This document shows positions 8,525-15,598 of a DNA stretch of 64,000 bases, one piece after another. The first letter of the stretch is position 1. Each line of letters starts with the position of its first letter. Below the pieces are notes generated by a model that worked only from the letters and a program-made list of their open reading frames with translations, searched no databases and was not told where the DNA came from. The position numbers and the translations under genes were made by a program. The stretch is from contig DHWF01000051.1 in assembly GCA_002413045.1 (NCBI GenBank), positions 9,677 to 73,676 on the forward strand. The letters are read 5' to 3'. Origin of the DNA: Chloroflexi bacterium UBA5189 (lineage in GTDB: Bacteria; Chloroflexota; Limnocylindria; Limnocylindrales; CSP1-4).

Positions 8525-8920
8525 TCAGGTCGCGCCTGGGGCGAGGACGTGAACCGGCGGGCACACGTACCAGGCGTCTTCACTGCCACCGCCGCCGCCC
8601 ATGCTCACGGTGTCGCCGACGTGCGCGACGACCGCTCCATTCGCGTCGATGATCGCGACCGATCCGGCGTCATTCCGAGCAGTCCAGCCGGTGGGCCAAA
8701 CGACGAGCCCGACGGAGCCACCCGGGGTCTCCAGCCCGACGCCCGACTCGGAATCGACCGCGAGCACACCCATGGTCAGAGCGTCCATGCACAGCGATCC
8801 GGGCGGCTGAGTATCTAGCACGACTTGATTGGGGCCCGTCGGCGAGGGTCCGCCGCAGGCCGCAATCAGCAGGCCGACCAGGAGCAGCGGTGCTGCCAGA
8901 CGGAATCGATGCAGCGTCAT
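8525..8920 (-). CDS. Small lipoprotein, last gene of the DUF1214/DUF1254 operon
   Basis: A 131-residue protein with a lipoprotein signal peptide (hydrophobic LLLVGLLIAAC, Cys near residue 22). The mature part has no domain I recognise; it is Gly/Val-rich with two more cysteines (LCMDAL and YVCPPV) and reads as a small beta-domain. It starts 9 bp after the stop of the small membrane protein gene, so it very likely belongs to the same minus-strand operon. The function is unknown. Confidence 0.65.
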   Translation of the reverse strand: MTLHRFRLAAPLLLVGLLIAACGGPSPTGPNQVVLDTQPPGSLCMDALTMGVLAVDSESGVGLETPGGSVGLVVWPTGWTARNDAGSVAIIDANGAVVAHVGDTVSMGGGGGSEDAWYVCPPVHVLAPGAT

Positions 8921-8929
8921 CCGTGTCAG

Positions 8930-9202
8930 TCAGCGTTCGCGAATGTCACTCGCGTCTGGAGCCGGCAGGTCCGTCAGGGAACGGAGCGAATGGCCGAGCC
9001 AAGCCCAATCGACCATCGCCAGACTCATGATCGCGAGACCGACGAAGAGTGTGCGGGCCGCCCACGTCACCGCCACCGCCCCTGGATCTCCGTCGATCCC
9101 GCCGCTCGCCCCGTCGTTGAAATATGCCGCCGACGGTAGGAACGACATCGCGTTGTAGGCAAACCAACCTAGCGCAGCGACGGAAAGCAACGAGCGGATC
9201 AT
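8930..9202 (-). CDS. Small hypothetical membrane protein
   Basis: A 90-residue protein with two hydrophobic segments (about residues 3-24 and 46-66) and a polar C-terminus. Its ATG overlaps the stop of the DUF1254 gene by 4 bp (ATGA), a strong sign of translational coupling. No family is recognised. Its place between the DUF1254 protein and a lipoprotein suggests it assists the same envelope complex (inference). Confidence 0.65.
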   Translation of the reverse strand: MIRSLLSVAALGWFAYNAMSFLPSAAYFNDGASGGIDGDPGAVAVTWAARTLFVGLAIMSLAMVDWAWLGHSLRSLTDLPAPDASDIRER

Positions 9203-9873
9203 CCCGGCCTCCTTGATTCGTTGTCGAGCGGAGTGAGCTGGATCTGTTTCGCGAGCGCATAGGCGACGTGCCGGTCGTCGTCATCGGCGGCGAACACCCG
9301 ACCGATCACGAGGGCGGAATGGTGCGGCATCTCGATCCGCGGCATCCCCCCTGGCACGCTCCCAGTCCACTTCTGCTCGCAGAGGAGGAAGGCACCGGCG
9401 CCGGTTCCCGTCGTCCGCTTGCCGACATAGGCAACGTTGGCGCCACTGGTCGGGTCGGTGAACTGCACGCTGTAGTACCGACCCGCCATCTCGGGCACAT
9501 GCAGCACGCTCGGGCCCGCCTTCAGGTCGAGCCAGCCGCCGACGTAGACGACATCGTCGGTACCGACCGCCATCAGGCTGCCGCTTAAAGCGGACTGGGA
9601 GGAGCGCTCGGGCACGGCGTACAGAGTGTTCACGGGGACCGGACCGCCGCCGAACCCGCGTTTGAGAATCGCGCGCTGGAACCCGCCGACCGTGATCTGT
9701 GGCCAGAAGTAGATGAAGACGAATGTCCCGAGCAGCCACACGACGAGGGCCGCCACCGCGAGCGGGATGATCCCCTCCACGCCGCGAGCGAGCCGCTGGG
9801 CCACGACCCAGGCGAAGATCAGCAGGATGATCGCGGTAACGGGATAGGGATACTTCAGGATCAGGCGATTCAC
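9199..9873 (-). CDS. DUF1254 family membrane-anchored protein
   Basis: A 224-residue protein with two N-terminal hydrophobic segments (about residues 10-28 and 35-58) and then a DUF1254 domain: NTLYA, GWLDLKAGPSVLHVPEM, RYYSVQFTDPTSGANVAYVGKRTTGTGAG and a W-G segment. In most bacteria DUF1254 and DUF1214 are joined in one protein of about 450 residues, DUF1254 first. Here they are separate genes in the opposite order, with the DUF1214 gene ending 1 bp upstream of this GTG start. The function of these domains is not established. Confidence 0.82.
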   Translation of the reverse strand: MNRLILKYPYPVTAIILLIFAWVVAQRLARGVEGIIPLAVAALVVWLLGTFVFIYFWPQITVGGFQRAILKRGFGGGPVPVNTLYAVPERSSQSALSGSLMAVGTDDVVYVGGWLDLKAGPSVLHVPEMAGRYYSVQFTDPTSGANVAYVGKRTTGTGAGAFLLCEQKWTGSVPGGMPRIEMPHHSALVIGRVFAADDDDRHVAYALAKQIQLTPLDNESRRPG

Positions 9874-9874
9874 G

Positions 9875-10477
9875 TCACGAGGCCCTGATGACCGGCGGGA
9901 CGTGGTAGCTGCCGTCCAGGATGGCCGCGCCGGGCAGGTAGGCGCGGAGCATCAGCTTGAATCGGCCGCTCGGTGTCGCCAGCCAGTTCCCTGCCAGCCC
10001 CTTCGGTGCCTGCGACTGGAGCAGGATGTCGACCGAACCATCCGGGTTCGTCATGAGTCCCGAATGATCATCCACGCTCGACCGACCGGTCGGACTGCTC
10101 ACGATGTACCCGACGGTGTCCGTGGCGGTGAGCGACCAGAAGGCGTCATTCGGCGGGAGATGCCCTGCCGCGAAGTGCAGGCGGTACGTCTGCTCGCCAC
10201 TGAGCTTCTTCCCTGCGCCGTCCACGCTCGTCGTCCAGTAGGCGGCCTCTTCGAACACGTTGACGACCGGCAGCGCCTTCTGCAATGCGGCCCGCACCAA
10301 CAGTCCGTTGCCGGGCTGACCGGCCCTGCGGATCGAACTCCAACCGTTGACGGTCGTCGTCTCCGCCCTCGCCACCGAATCCAGCAGCAGGATGGTCGTC
10401 AGGAACGCCAGGCTGGCACCGATGATCACGCCTTGGACGACACCGGAAGTCGCGACCCAGGAGAGGATGGCACTCAT
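9875..10477 (-). CDS. DUF1214 family membrane-anchored protein
   Basis: A 200-residue protein with one N-terminal transmembrane helix (about residues 10-32) and a DUF1214 domain showing the family core: YRLHFAAGHLPPNDAFWSLTATD, NPDGSVDILLQ, NWLATPSGRFKLMLRAYLP and a final DGSYHVPPVI. It is the first gene of a four-gene minus-strand operon (this, DUF1254, small membrane protein, lipoprotein). The upstream gap to the flavoprotein stop is only 22 bp, so the operon may extend from that gene and from the RNA methyltransferase. Confidence 0.85.
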   Translation of the reverse strand: MSAILSWVATSGVVQGVIIGASLAFLTTILLLDSVARAETTTVNGWSSIRRAGQPGNGLLVRAALQKALPVVNVFEEAAYWTTSVDGAGKKLSGEQTYRLHFAAGHLPPNDAFWSLTATDTVGYIVSSPTGRSSVDDHSGLMTNPDGSVDILLQSQAPKGLAGNWLATPSGRFKLMLRAYLPGAAILDGSYHVPPVIRAS

Positions 10478-10499
10478 CTCATGCTCGATCGGTGGGATG

Positions 10500-11861
10500 T
10501 CATGTGAGGGCTCGTCGCGCGTCTGCGAAGAGGCCGTTGAGGATGCGGGACGTGGAGGGGAAGGCGTGAATCGTGTCGGCGAGGATCTCGATCGGGATGC
10601 GGGCGCGGATGGCGAGGACGCACTCGTGGATCGCGGCGGAGGCGTCCGGGCAGGCTATCGCGGCGCCGACGAGGGTCTTCGAGGCGCGGTCGACGACGAT
10701 CGTCACGTGGCCGCGCTTGGCCTGGACGCCGTAGCCGCGGGTCGAGGTCGCGAAGTCGGCGACGAACTCGATGGCATCGATGCCTGCGTCCTTCGCCTGC
10801 TCGAGGCTGACGCCGACGAACGCCGCCTCGGGATCCGTGTACGAGGCGCGCGGGAGTGCTCGGTAATCCGGAACCACCGGGTCGCCGAGCGCCATGCGGA
10901 CCGCGACCTCGCCCTGGTAGTGCGCCTGGTGCGTGTGCAGCTCGGGTCCGGCGGGGTCACCGATGATCCACAGCCCTTCGGCGACACGGAGCCGGCCGTC
11001 GTGCGGAAAGTGCGAGCGGCCGGTCATGTCGACGCCGTAACACTCGAGCCCGAGGTCGTCGATCGGGAACTCGCGTCCGACCGCGAGGAGGATCGCGTGG
11101 CCCTCGGCGGTCGTGCCATCGGACAGGTCGATCACGTGCGCGCCGTCCTTGCCGGCCCCGGCTCGCGCACGGATCGCCCGGGCGCCGAGCCGAACGACAA
11201 CGCCGTCCTCGCGGAGCGCGTCGGTCACGGTCGCCGAGTTGCGCGGGTGGTCTGTCGGCATCAGACGGTCGCCCGACTGGACGATCGTCACCGGCACGCC
11301 GAAGCGGACGTAGGCCTGGGCGAGCTCGCAGCCGGTCGGGCCGCCACCGAGGACGAGGAGGCTCTTCGGCAGCTCGCGAGCGAGGGTCGCCTCGCGATTG
11401 GTCCAGACCTTGATGGCATCGAGACCCGGGATCGGCGGGACCTTCGAGCTAGACCCGACGGCGATGACGACGTTCTTCGCCTCGAGGCGATGGGTGACGC
11501 CGTCGTGCCGAACGTCGACCGCTCCCCGCTTCACGACCTCCGCCTCGCCCCGGTAGATGACCGCTCCGGCTTCCCGGAGTGGATCGACGTGGTTGGCGTC
11601 GTCCGGTTCCTCGGCGTCTGGCGGCCGATTGATCATGTAGTCGCGTCGTTCCGACGTCTGTTTCCAGGACCAGGCGGCCGCGTTTTCGTGGTGGCGCTCC
11701 GCCGAGTTGAGGAGCGACTTCGACGGGATGCAGCCGATGTGCGGGCAGCTGCCCCCGAACCAGCGCCGATCGACGATGGCGACTGTCGCGTCGCGGTGAC
11801 GTGCCTCGAACGCCGCCGATTCCCCGGCCGGGCCGGCGCCGATGATCACGAAGTCGAACAT
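10500..11861 (-). CDS. Flavin disulfide reductase (dihydrolipoamide dehydrogenase / mercuric reductase-like)
   Basis: A 453-residue class I pyridine nucleotide-disulfide oxidoreductase. It has an FAD-binding GAGPAG motif at residues 8-13, the redox-active pair in GGSCPHIGCIPSKS near 37-50, a second dinucleotide site VLGGGPTGCELA in the middle, the FAD-contact GDPAGPELHT segment, and a C-terminal dimerisation domain containing HAFPS, where the family's catalytic His sits. The residues fit a dithiol/disulfide-using enzyme, not a thiol-less paralogue, but whether the partner is lipoamide, mycothione or mercury is not determinable. The ATG at 11861 puts FDFVIIGAG at the N-terminus. It starts 1 bp after the RNA methyltransferase stop. 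Confidence 0.88.
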   Translation of the reverse strand: MFDFVIIGAGPAGESAAFEARHRDATVAIVDRRWFGGSCPHIGCIPSKSLLNSAERHHENAAAWSWKQTSERRDYMINRPPDAEEPDDANHVDPLREAGAVIYRGEAEVVKRGAVDVRHDGVTHRLEAKNVVIAVGSSSKVPPIPGLDAIKVWTNREATLARELPKSLLVLGGGPTGCELAQAYVRFGVPVTIVQSGDRLMPTDHPRNSATVTDALREDGVVVRLGARAIRARAGAGKDGAHVIDLSDGTTAEGHAILLAVGREFPIDDLGLECYGVDMTGRSHFPHDGRLRVAEGLWIIGDPAGPELHTHQAHYQGEVAVRMALGDPVVPDYRALPRASYTDPEAAFVGVSLEQAKDAGIDAIEFVADFATSTRGYGVQAKRGHVTIVVDRASKTLVGAAIACPDASAAIHECVLAIRARIPIEILADTIHAFPSTSRILNGLFADARRALT

Positions 11862-11862
11862 G

Positions 11863-12678
11863 TCACGCTGATTCTGCCGCACTGCGGCGCTGGCGCCATG
11901 CCTCGTACAAGAGGACCGCGGCGGCCGCGGAGACATTGAGGCTGTCGGCCGCGCCGAGCATCGGCAGGCTTACGCCCTCGATGGCAGGGGAGTGCCACGC
12001 TTCCGAGAGCCCATCGGCCTCGCTGCCGAGCACGATGGCGACCGCCCTGGTGAGGTCCGCGTCCACGTGCAACGCGGCCGCGTCCACGCGCGACGCGACG
12101 ACCCGGATGCCGGCGCCGAGGAGCCAGTAGATGACCTCGCGGGCCGTGCCCGTGGCGACCGGCATGCTGAAGATCGTGCCGATGCTGGCGCGGATCACGT
12201 TCGGGTTGAACAGGTCCGTGCCGCCGACCGCGATGACGGCCGACGCGCCCACGGCATCGGCGGAGCGGAGAATCGCGCCCACGTTGCCGGGCTTCTCTAC
12301 GTCCTCCGTAACGACGACCAGTGGGTTCGCAGGGAGCACGAGGTCCGCCAGGCGCGTCGACGGGGTCGACACGACGAGCACGATCCCGTCCGCTCGATCG
12401 CCATACGCGAGGCGCTCGAACGCCCGCTCGCTTAGGTCGACACGGACCCCCGCGGGCAGCCGATCGATGATCTCGACGGCGCGCGCGCCCTCATCCGAGT
12501 CGATCATCGATCGGCACACGAACGCCTCGACGACCTCGACGCCCGCCTCGATGGCCCGCAGCGCTTCACGTGCCCCGTCGACGAGCGTCCGCCCCGCTGT
12601 CTCGCGGTCGCGACGCTCGCGCAGCGCAAGCGCAGCCCGGACTCTCGGGTTTGCCGGGCTGTCAATCACGATTGCCAC
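11863..12678 (-). CDS. TrmH/SpoU-family RNA 2'-O-methyltransferase
   Basis: A 271-residue SPOUT methyltransferase. The N-terminal 100 residues form the substrate-binding subdomain seen in rRNA methyltransferases (KxxxG-like RTLVDGAREALRAI). The three SpoU motifs follow: EDVEKPGNVGAILRSADA, a VLGSEADGLS segment, and LPMLGAADSLNVSAAAAVLLYE, which forms the knot that binds SAM. It most likely methylates a ribose in 23S rRNA or a tRNA. A GTG start is used. It heads the minus-strand run that continues with the flavin disulfide reductase. Confidence 0.88.
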   Translation of the reverse strand: MAIVIDSPANPRVRAALALRERRDRETAGRTLVDGAREALRAIEAGVEVVEAFVCRSMIDSDEGARAVEIIDRLPAGVRVDLSERAFERLAYGDRADGIVLVVSTPSTRLADLVLPANPLVVVTEDVEKPGNVGAILRSADAVGASAVIAVGGTDLFNPNVIRASIGTIFSMPVATGTAREVIYWLLGAGIRVVASRVDAAALHVDADLTRAVAIVLGSEADGLSEAWHSPAIEGVSLPMLGAADSLNVSAAAAVLLYEAWRQRRSAAESA

Positions 12679-13183
12679 GTTGCAATCTTGGCCCTTCAGC
12701 GCACACGACGTCGACGCGCCAGCCCAGGCGGCACGGGCCCTGCACCCGCCGCCCGAAGTTGCCTCCGCCCGCCGTCACCCGCCTTGCACCTCCCCGCCAG
12801 CTTCCATTTTGAGATGGTTCCATTCACGCGGAACGATCGCGTTGATACCGCGAATCGGCCGGGAACCCAGCCGCGCAATCGAGCAATTCGCGGGATCCGG
12901 CGTCGTCCCTGTCGGAACAAGCAGAGGTGGACGTCGAGGTCAGAGCGACGAACACGTCATTCCCACCGCCTGGCGAGGGATCTGAGCCCAGGGATGGCCA
13001 CCGGAGAACCAGCTGCGTTCGCTTCGAACCCGATGCCACGACGCGACATGCATCCCGCCGTCGACGAATCGAGCCAACCGCCGACCGTTCCGCTTCATTG
13101 GAACCATCTCGAAAAAGGCCATGGAGGACGAACGTCCGCCGCACCTTGAGTGCGCCGAAGCCGCCGATCGCGAACGGCGCCTT
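12679..13183. other. Non-coding gap containing an inverted-repeat element
   Basis: Between the SpoU methyltransferase and the next gene there is no frame with recognisable protein features. The only clear structure is a pair of imperfect inverted repeats at 12807-12835 and 13086-13116, described separately. Confidence 0.6.
12807..13116. mobile_element. MITE-like element with 30-bp terminal inverted repeats
   Basis: The left arm (12807-12835, core GAGATGGTTCCA) and the right arm (13086-13116, core TGGAACCATCTC) are imperfect reverse complements over about 30 bp, both also sharing an inner CGGAACG/CGTTCCG block and an outer T/A-run. They enclose about 250 bp without a convincing gene. The size, the lack of coding capacity and the terminal inverted repeats fit a non-autonomous transposon relic. 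I see no clear target-site duplication and no second copy in this window. Confidence 0.5.
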
Positions 13184-14035
13184 CTAGCCCTCGATGCGGG
13201 CTGCCCAGCTGAGGTTCAGCTGGGCTCCGGAGGGCGCCGTCAGCGAGAGGGCTGCTGTCTCGATTGGGCGTTTGGGAAATGCCAACGCGAGCCGCCTCGC
13301 GAGTAGCGGCGCATCGGACGATTCGGAGTGGGCCGTGAGCAGCACGAAGGCGCCCGGTGCCGCGATCTCGCGACACGCCGCGAGCAGGTCCGGAAGGTCC
13401 GTCTCGAGACGCCACTCGTGGCCGCCGACGCGCCCGAACGCGGGCGGGTCGAGCACGATCCCGTCGTAGCGTCGGTCGCGGCGGGCCTCCCGCGCGGCGA
13501 ACGACGTAGCGTCGTCGACGAGCCAGCGGATCGGGCGGTCGGCGAGGCTGGACAGCTCGGCGTTGTGGCGCGCCCAGGCCACCGCGGCCTTCGCGCCGTC
13601 CACGTGCGCCACGGCCGCTCCCGCGCGAGCAAGCACCAGCGTCGCCAGTCCCGTGTGCGCGAACAGGTTGAGCACCTGCGGTGGCGCGGCGGTCGCGGCC
13701 TCGGCGACCCGCGCGGCGACCTGCTGCTCCAGCCACGCGAGATTCGCGACGTGCTCCGGATACAGCCCAAGCCCGCCCGACGACGTGGGCCGCAGCTCCA
13801 TCGTCAGCCCGGCGACCTCGATCGGCCATGGATCGGCCGGCCACCATCGACCCGACCAACCCGGGCCGACATCGAACCGCAGATCCGAGTCTGCCCAGGC
13901 CTCCGGCGCCAGTCGAAACCCGTCGGCGCCGGGCGCCGGTCGATCGATCGTGAGCCCGCCGAATCGCTCGAGCCGCCGCCGGACACCCGCGTCCAGCAGC
14001 TCGTACCCGATCGCGGAATGTGCCGAATCGTCCAT
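13184..14035 (-). CDS. SAM-dependent RNA methyltransferase (RlmI/RlmK-like)
   Basis: A 283-residue class I methyltransferase. It contains the SAM motif LNLFAHTGLATLVLARAGA, then the acidic VDGAKAAVAWARHNAE loop, WLVDDATSF, and motif IV GIVLDPPAFGR (DPPxF), typical of enzymes that methylate cytosine C5 or guanine in rRNA such as RlmI and RlmK. An N-terminal barrel of about 95 residues precedes it, shorter than the PUA domain of RlmI. The ATG at 14035 is only 20 bp from the start of the divergent ATPase gene, so the two genes share a very compact control region. Confidence 0.8.
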   Translation of the reverse strand: MDDSAHSAIGYELLDAGVRRRLERFGGLTIDRPAPGADGFRLAPEAWADSDLRFDVGPGWSGRWWPADPWPIEVAGLTMELRPTSSGGLGLYPEHVANLAWLEQQVAARVAEAATAAPPQVLNLFAHTGLATLVLARAGAAVAHVDGAKAAVAWARHNAELSSLADRPIRWLVDDATSFAAREARRDRRYDGIVLDPPAFGRVGGHEWRLETDLPDLLAACREIAAPGAFVLLTAHSESSDAPLLARRLALAFPKRPIETAALSLTAPSGAQLNLSWAARIEG

Positions 14036-14054
14036 TGCTGCAATGATGGGGCCG

Positions 14055-15257
14055 ATGACGCGCATCCTCCTGTACACCGGCAAGGGCGGCGTGGGCAAGA
14101 CCAGCATCGCCGCGGCGACCGCGCTGCTGAGCGCGCGCCGCGGCTACCGCACGATCGTCCTCTCGACGGACATCGCCCACAGCCTCGCCGACGCGTTCGA
14201 CGTCCCGCTCGGCCCGGAGCCCACGGTCATCGAGAAGAACCTGTGGGGCCAGGAGCCGGACGTCTACCACAACATCGCGCGCTACTGGTCGACGATCCAG
14301 AAGTACATGGCCGAGCTGTTCAGCTGGCGCGGCCTCGACGCCGTCCTGGCCGAGGAGATGACCGTCCTCCCCGGCATGGACGAGCTCGGCAACCTGCTCT
14401 GGATCGCGGACCATGTCGAGTCGGGCGACTACGACGTGATCGTCGTGGACGCGGCACCCACCGGCGAGACCCTGAGGCTGCTGTCGCTCCCCGAGGCGAG
14501 CCGCTGGTGGATCGAGCGGATCGCGCCGATCGGGCGGCGGGTCAGCCGGATCGGGCGGCCGATGCTCGAGCGGATGATCGGCGTCCCGATGCCGCGCGAC
14601 GAGGTCTTCGCGGCCGCCGAGCGGCTGCTCAATCGGCTCGACAAGGTCCACCGCTTGCTCGCGGACCCTGCGCAGTCGTCCGTGCGAATCGCGCTGGCGC
14701 TGGAGAAGCTGTCGATCGTCGAAGCACAGCGCTCGTTCACGTACTTCCACCTGTTCGGTTACCCGAGCGACCTCGTCGTCTGCAACCGCGTGCTGCCATC
14801 CGAGATGGCCGGCGACGGCTCGTTCGGCGGGCTGCGGGCGACCCAGCAGCGCTACCTGCCGGAAGTCGAGGCGCAGTACGCCCCCGTCCCGGTCCGGACC
14901 GTGCCCCAATTCGACCGCGAGATGATCGGCACCGAACGGCTCGCGGAGATCGGGCGGGCCCTCTTCGGCGACGACGACCCGACGAGCTTCTTCTACCGCG
15001 GCCGCCCGTACCGAGTCGTCGCCGAGGGCGACGAGCACGTCCTCGAGGTCCTGCTGCCGTTCACGTCGCGCGACGCGGTCCAGCTCACGCGCGACGGCGA
15101 CGAACTCCTCTTGCAGGTCGACGGCCTACGTCGCACGATCGTCCTGCCGCGCGCGCTGGTGGACGCGCCGACGATGGGTGCGAAGATGGAGGACGGCGTC
15201 CTTCGGATCCGGTTCCAGGGAACGAAGTCAACGAAGTCGTCGAAACGAGGAGGCTGA
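14055..15257 (+). CDS. ArsA-family (GET3/ArsA) P-loop ATPase with C-terminal HSP20-like domain
   Basis: A 400-residue ATPase of the SIMIBI class. The N-terminus gives MTRILLYTGKGGVGKTS, the deviant Walker A with two lysines (Lys10 and Lys15), then STDIAHSLADAF (switch I Asp) and VVDAAPTGETLRLL (switch II/DTAPTG-type). The last 75 residues, after FYRGRPYRVV, form a beta-rich alpha-crystallin-like domain ending in LRIRF. Such single-domain ArsA proteins are common in Chloroflexota and cyanobacteria; a role in tail-anchored protein handling or metal response is possible but unproven. In-frame ATGs at 14043 and 14046 are alternative starts. Confidence 0.82.
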   Translation: MTRILLYTGKGGVGKTSIAAATALLSARRGYRTIVLSTDIAHSLADAFDVPLGPEPTVIEKNLWGQEPDVYHNIARYWSTIQKYMAELFSWRGLDAVLAEEMTVLPGMDELGNLLWIADHVESGDYDVIVVDAAPTGETLRLLSLPEASRWWIERIAPIGRRVSRIGRPMLERMIGVPMPRDEVFAAAERLLNRLDKVHRLLADPAQSSVRIALALEKLSIVEAQRSFTYFHLFGYPSDLVVCNRVLPSEMAGDGSFGGLRATQQRYLPEVEAQYAPVPVRTVPQFDREMIGTERLAEIGRALFGDDDPTSFFYRGRPYRVVAEGDEHVLEVLLPFTSRDAVQLTRDGDELLLQVDGLRRTIVLPRALVDAPTMGAKMEDGVLRIRFQGTKSTKSSKRGG

Positions 15258-15260
15258 CCA

Positions 15261-15569
15261 GTGGCTGTCCCGAAGAGCGCCCCACGGACTCGGTCCTCGG
15301 CGGGCCTGCCCGATAGCGCTGCCGACATGCGCATCGCCGAGCTCGAGCAACGCCTCGCCGCCCTCGAAGGTGGCCCCGGCCTGAAGGAGCGCGGCCGCCG
15401 GATGATGGATCGCGTGATGCCGCCGGAGGCCACGAGCCACTTCTTCAATGCGGGCCGCGAGCAGCTCCTCGGCATCCGCGCCATCGTCGACTTCTGGCTC
15501 CGCCGCATCGACGAGGTGGAGTCGACCGTGACCGCTGACCCCGGCCGGGAGACGATCGAGATCGACTGA
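15261..15569 (+). CDS. Small hypothetical protein downstream of the ArsA-like ATPase
   Basis: A 102-residue protein starting at a GTG with a strong AGGAGG about 8 nt upstream and only 3 bp after the ATPase stop. It has a disordered N-terminus, a short coiled coil (RIAELEQRLAALEGG) and an amphipathic helical region (KERGRRMMDRVMPPEATSHFFNAGREQLLGI is split across residues 42-72) ending in an acidic tail. It is not a recognised domain. The tight coupling suggests it works with the ArsA-like ATPase, perhaps as an adaptor (inference). Confidence 0.7.
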   Translation: MAVPKSAPRTRSSAGLPDSAADMRIAELEQRLAALEGGPGLKERGRRMMDRVMPPEATSHFFNAGREQLLGIRAIVDFWLRRIDEVESTVTADPGRETIEID

Positions 15570-15598
15570 CCGCGGCCGCGGCAGGCTCCGGCCCATCC

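Noticed and set aside
12824..13144. A 106-residue minus-strand frame inside the inverted-repeat gap
   Set aside because: It spans both terminal repeats, shows no motif and has shadow-like composition.
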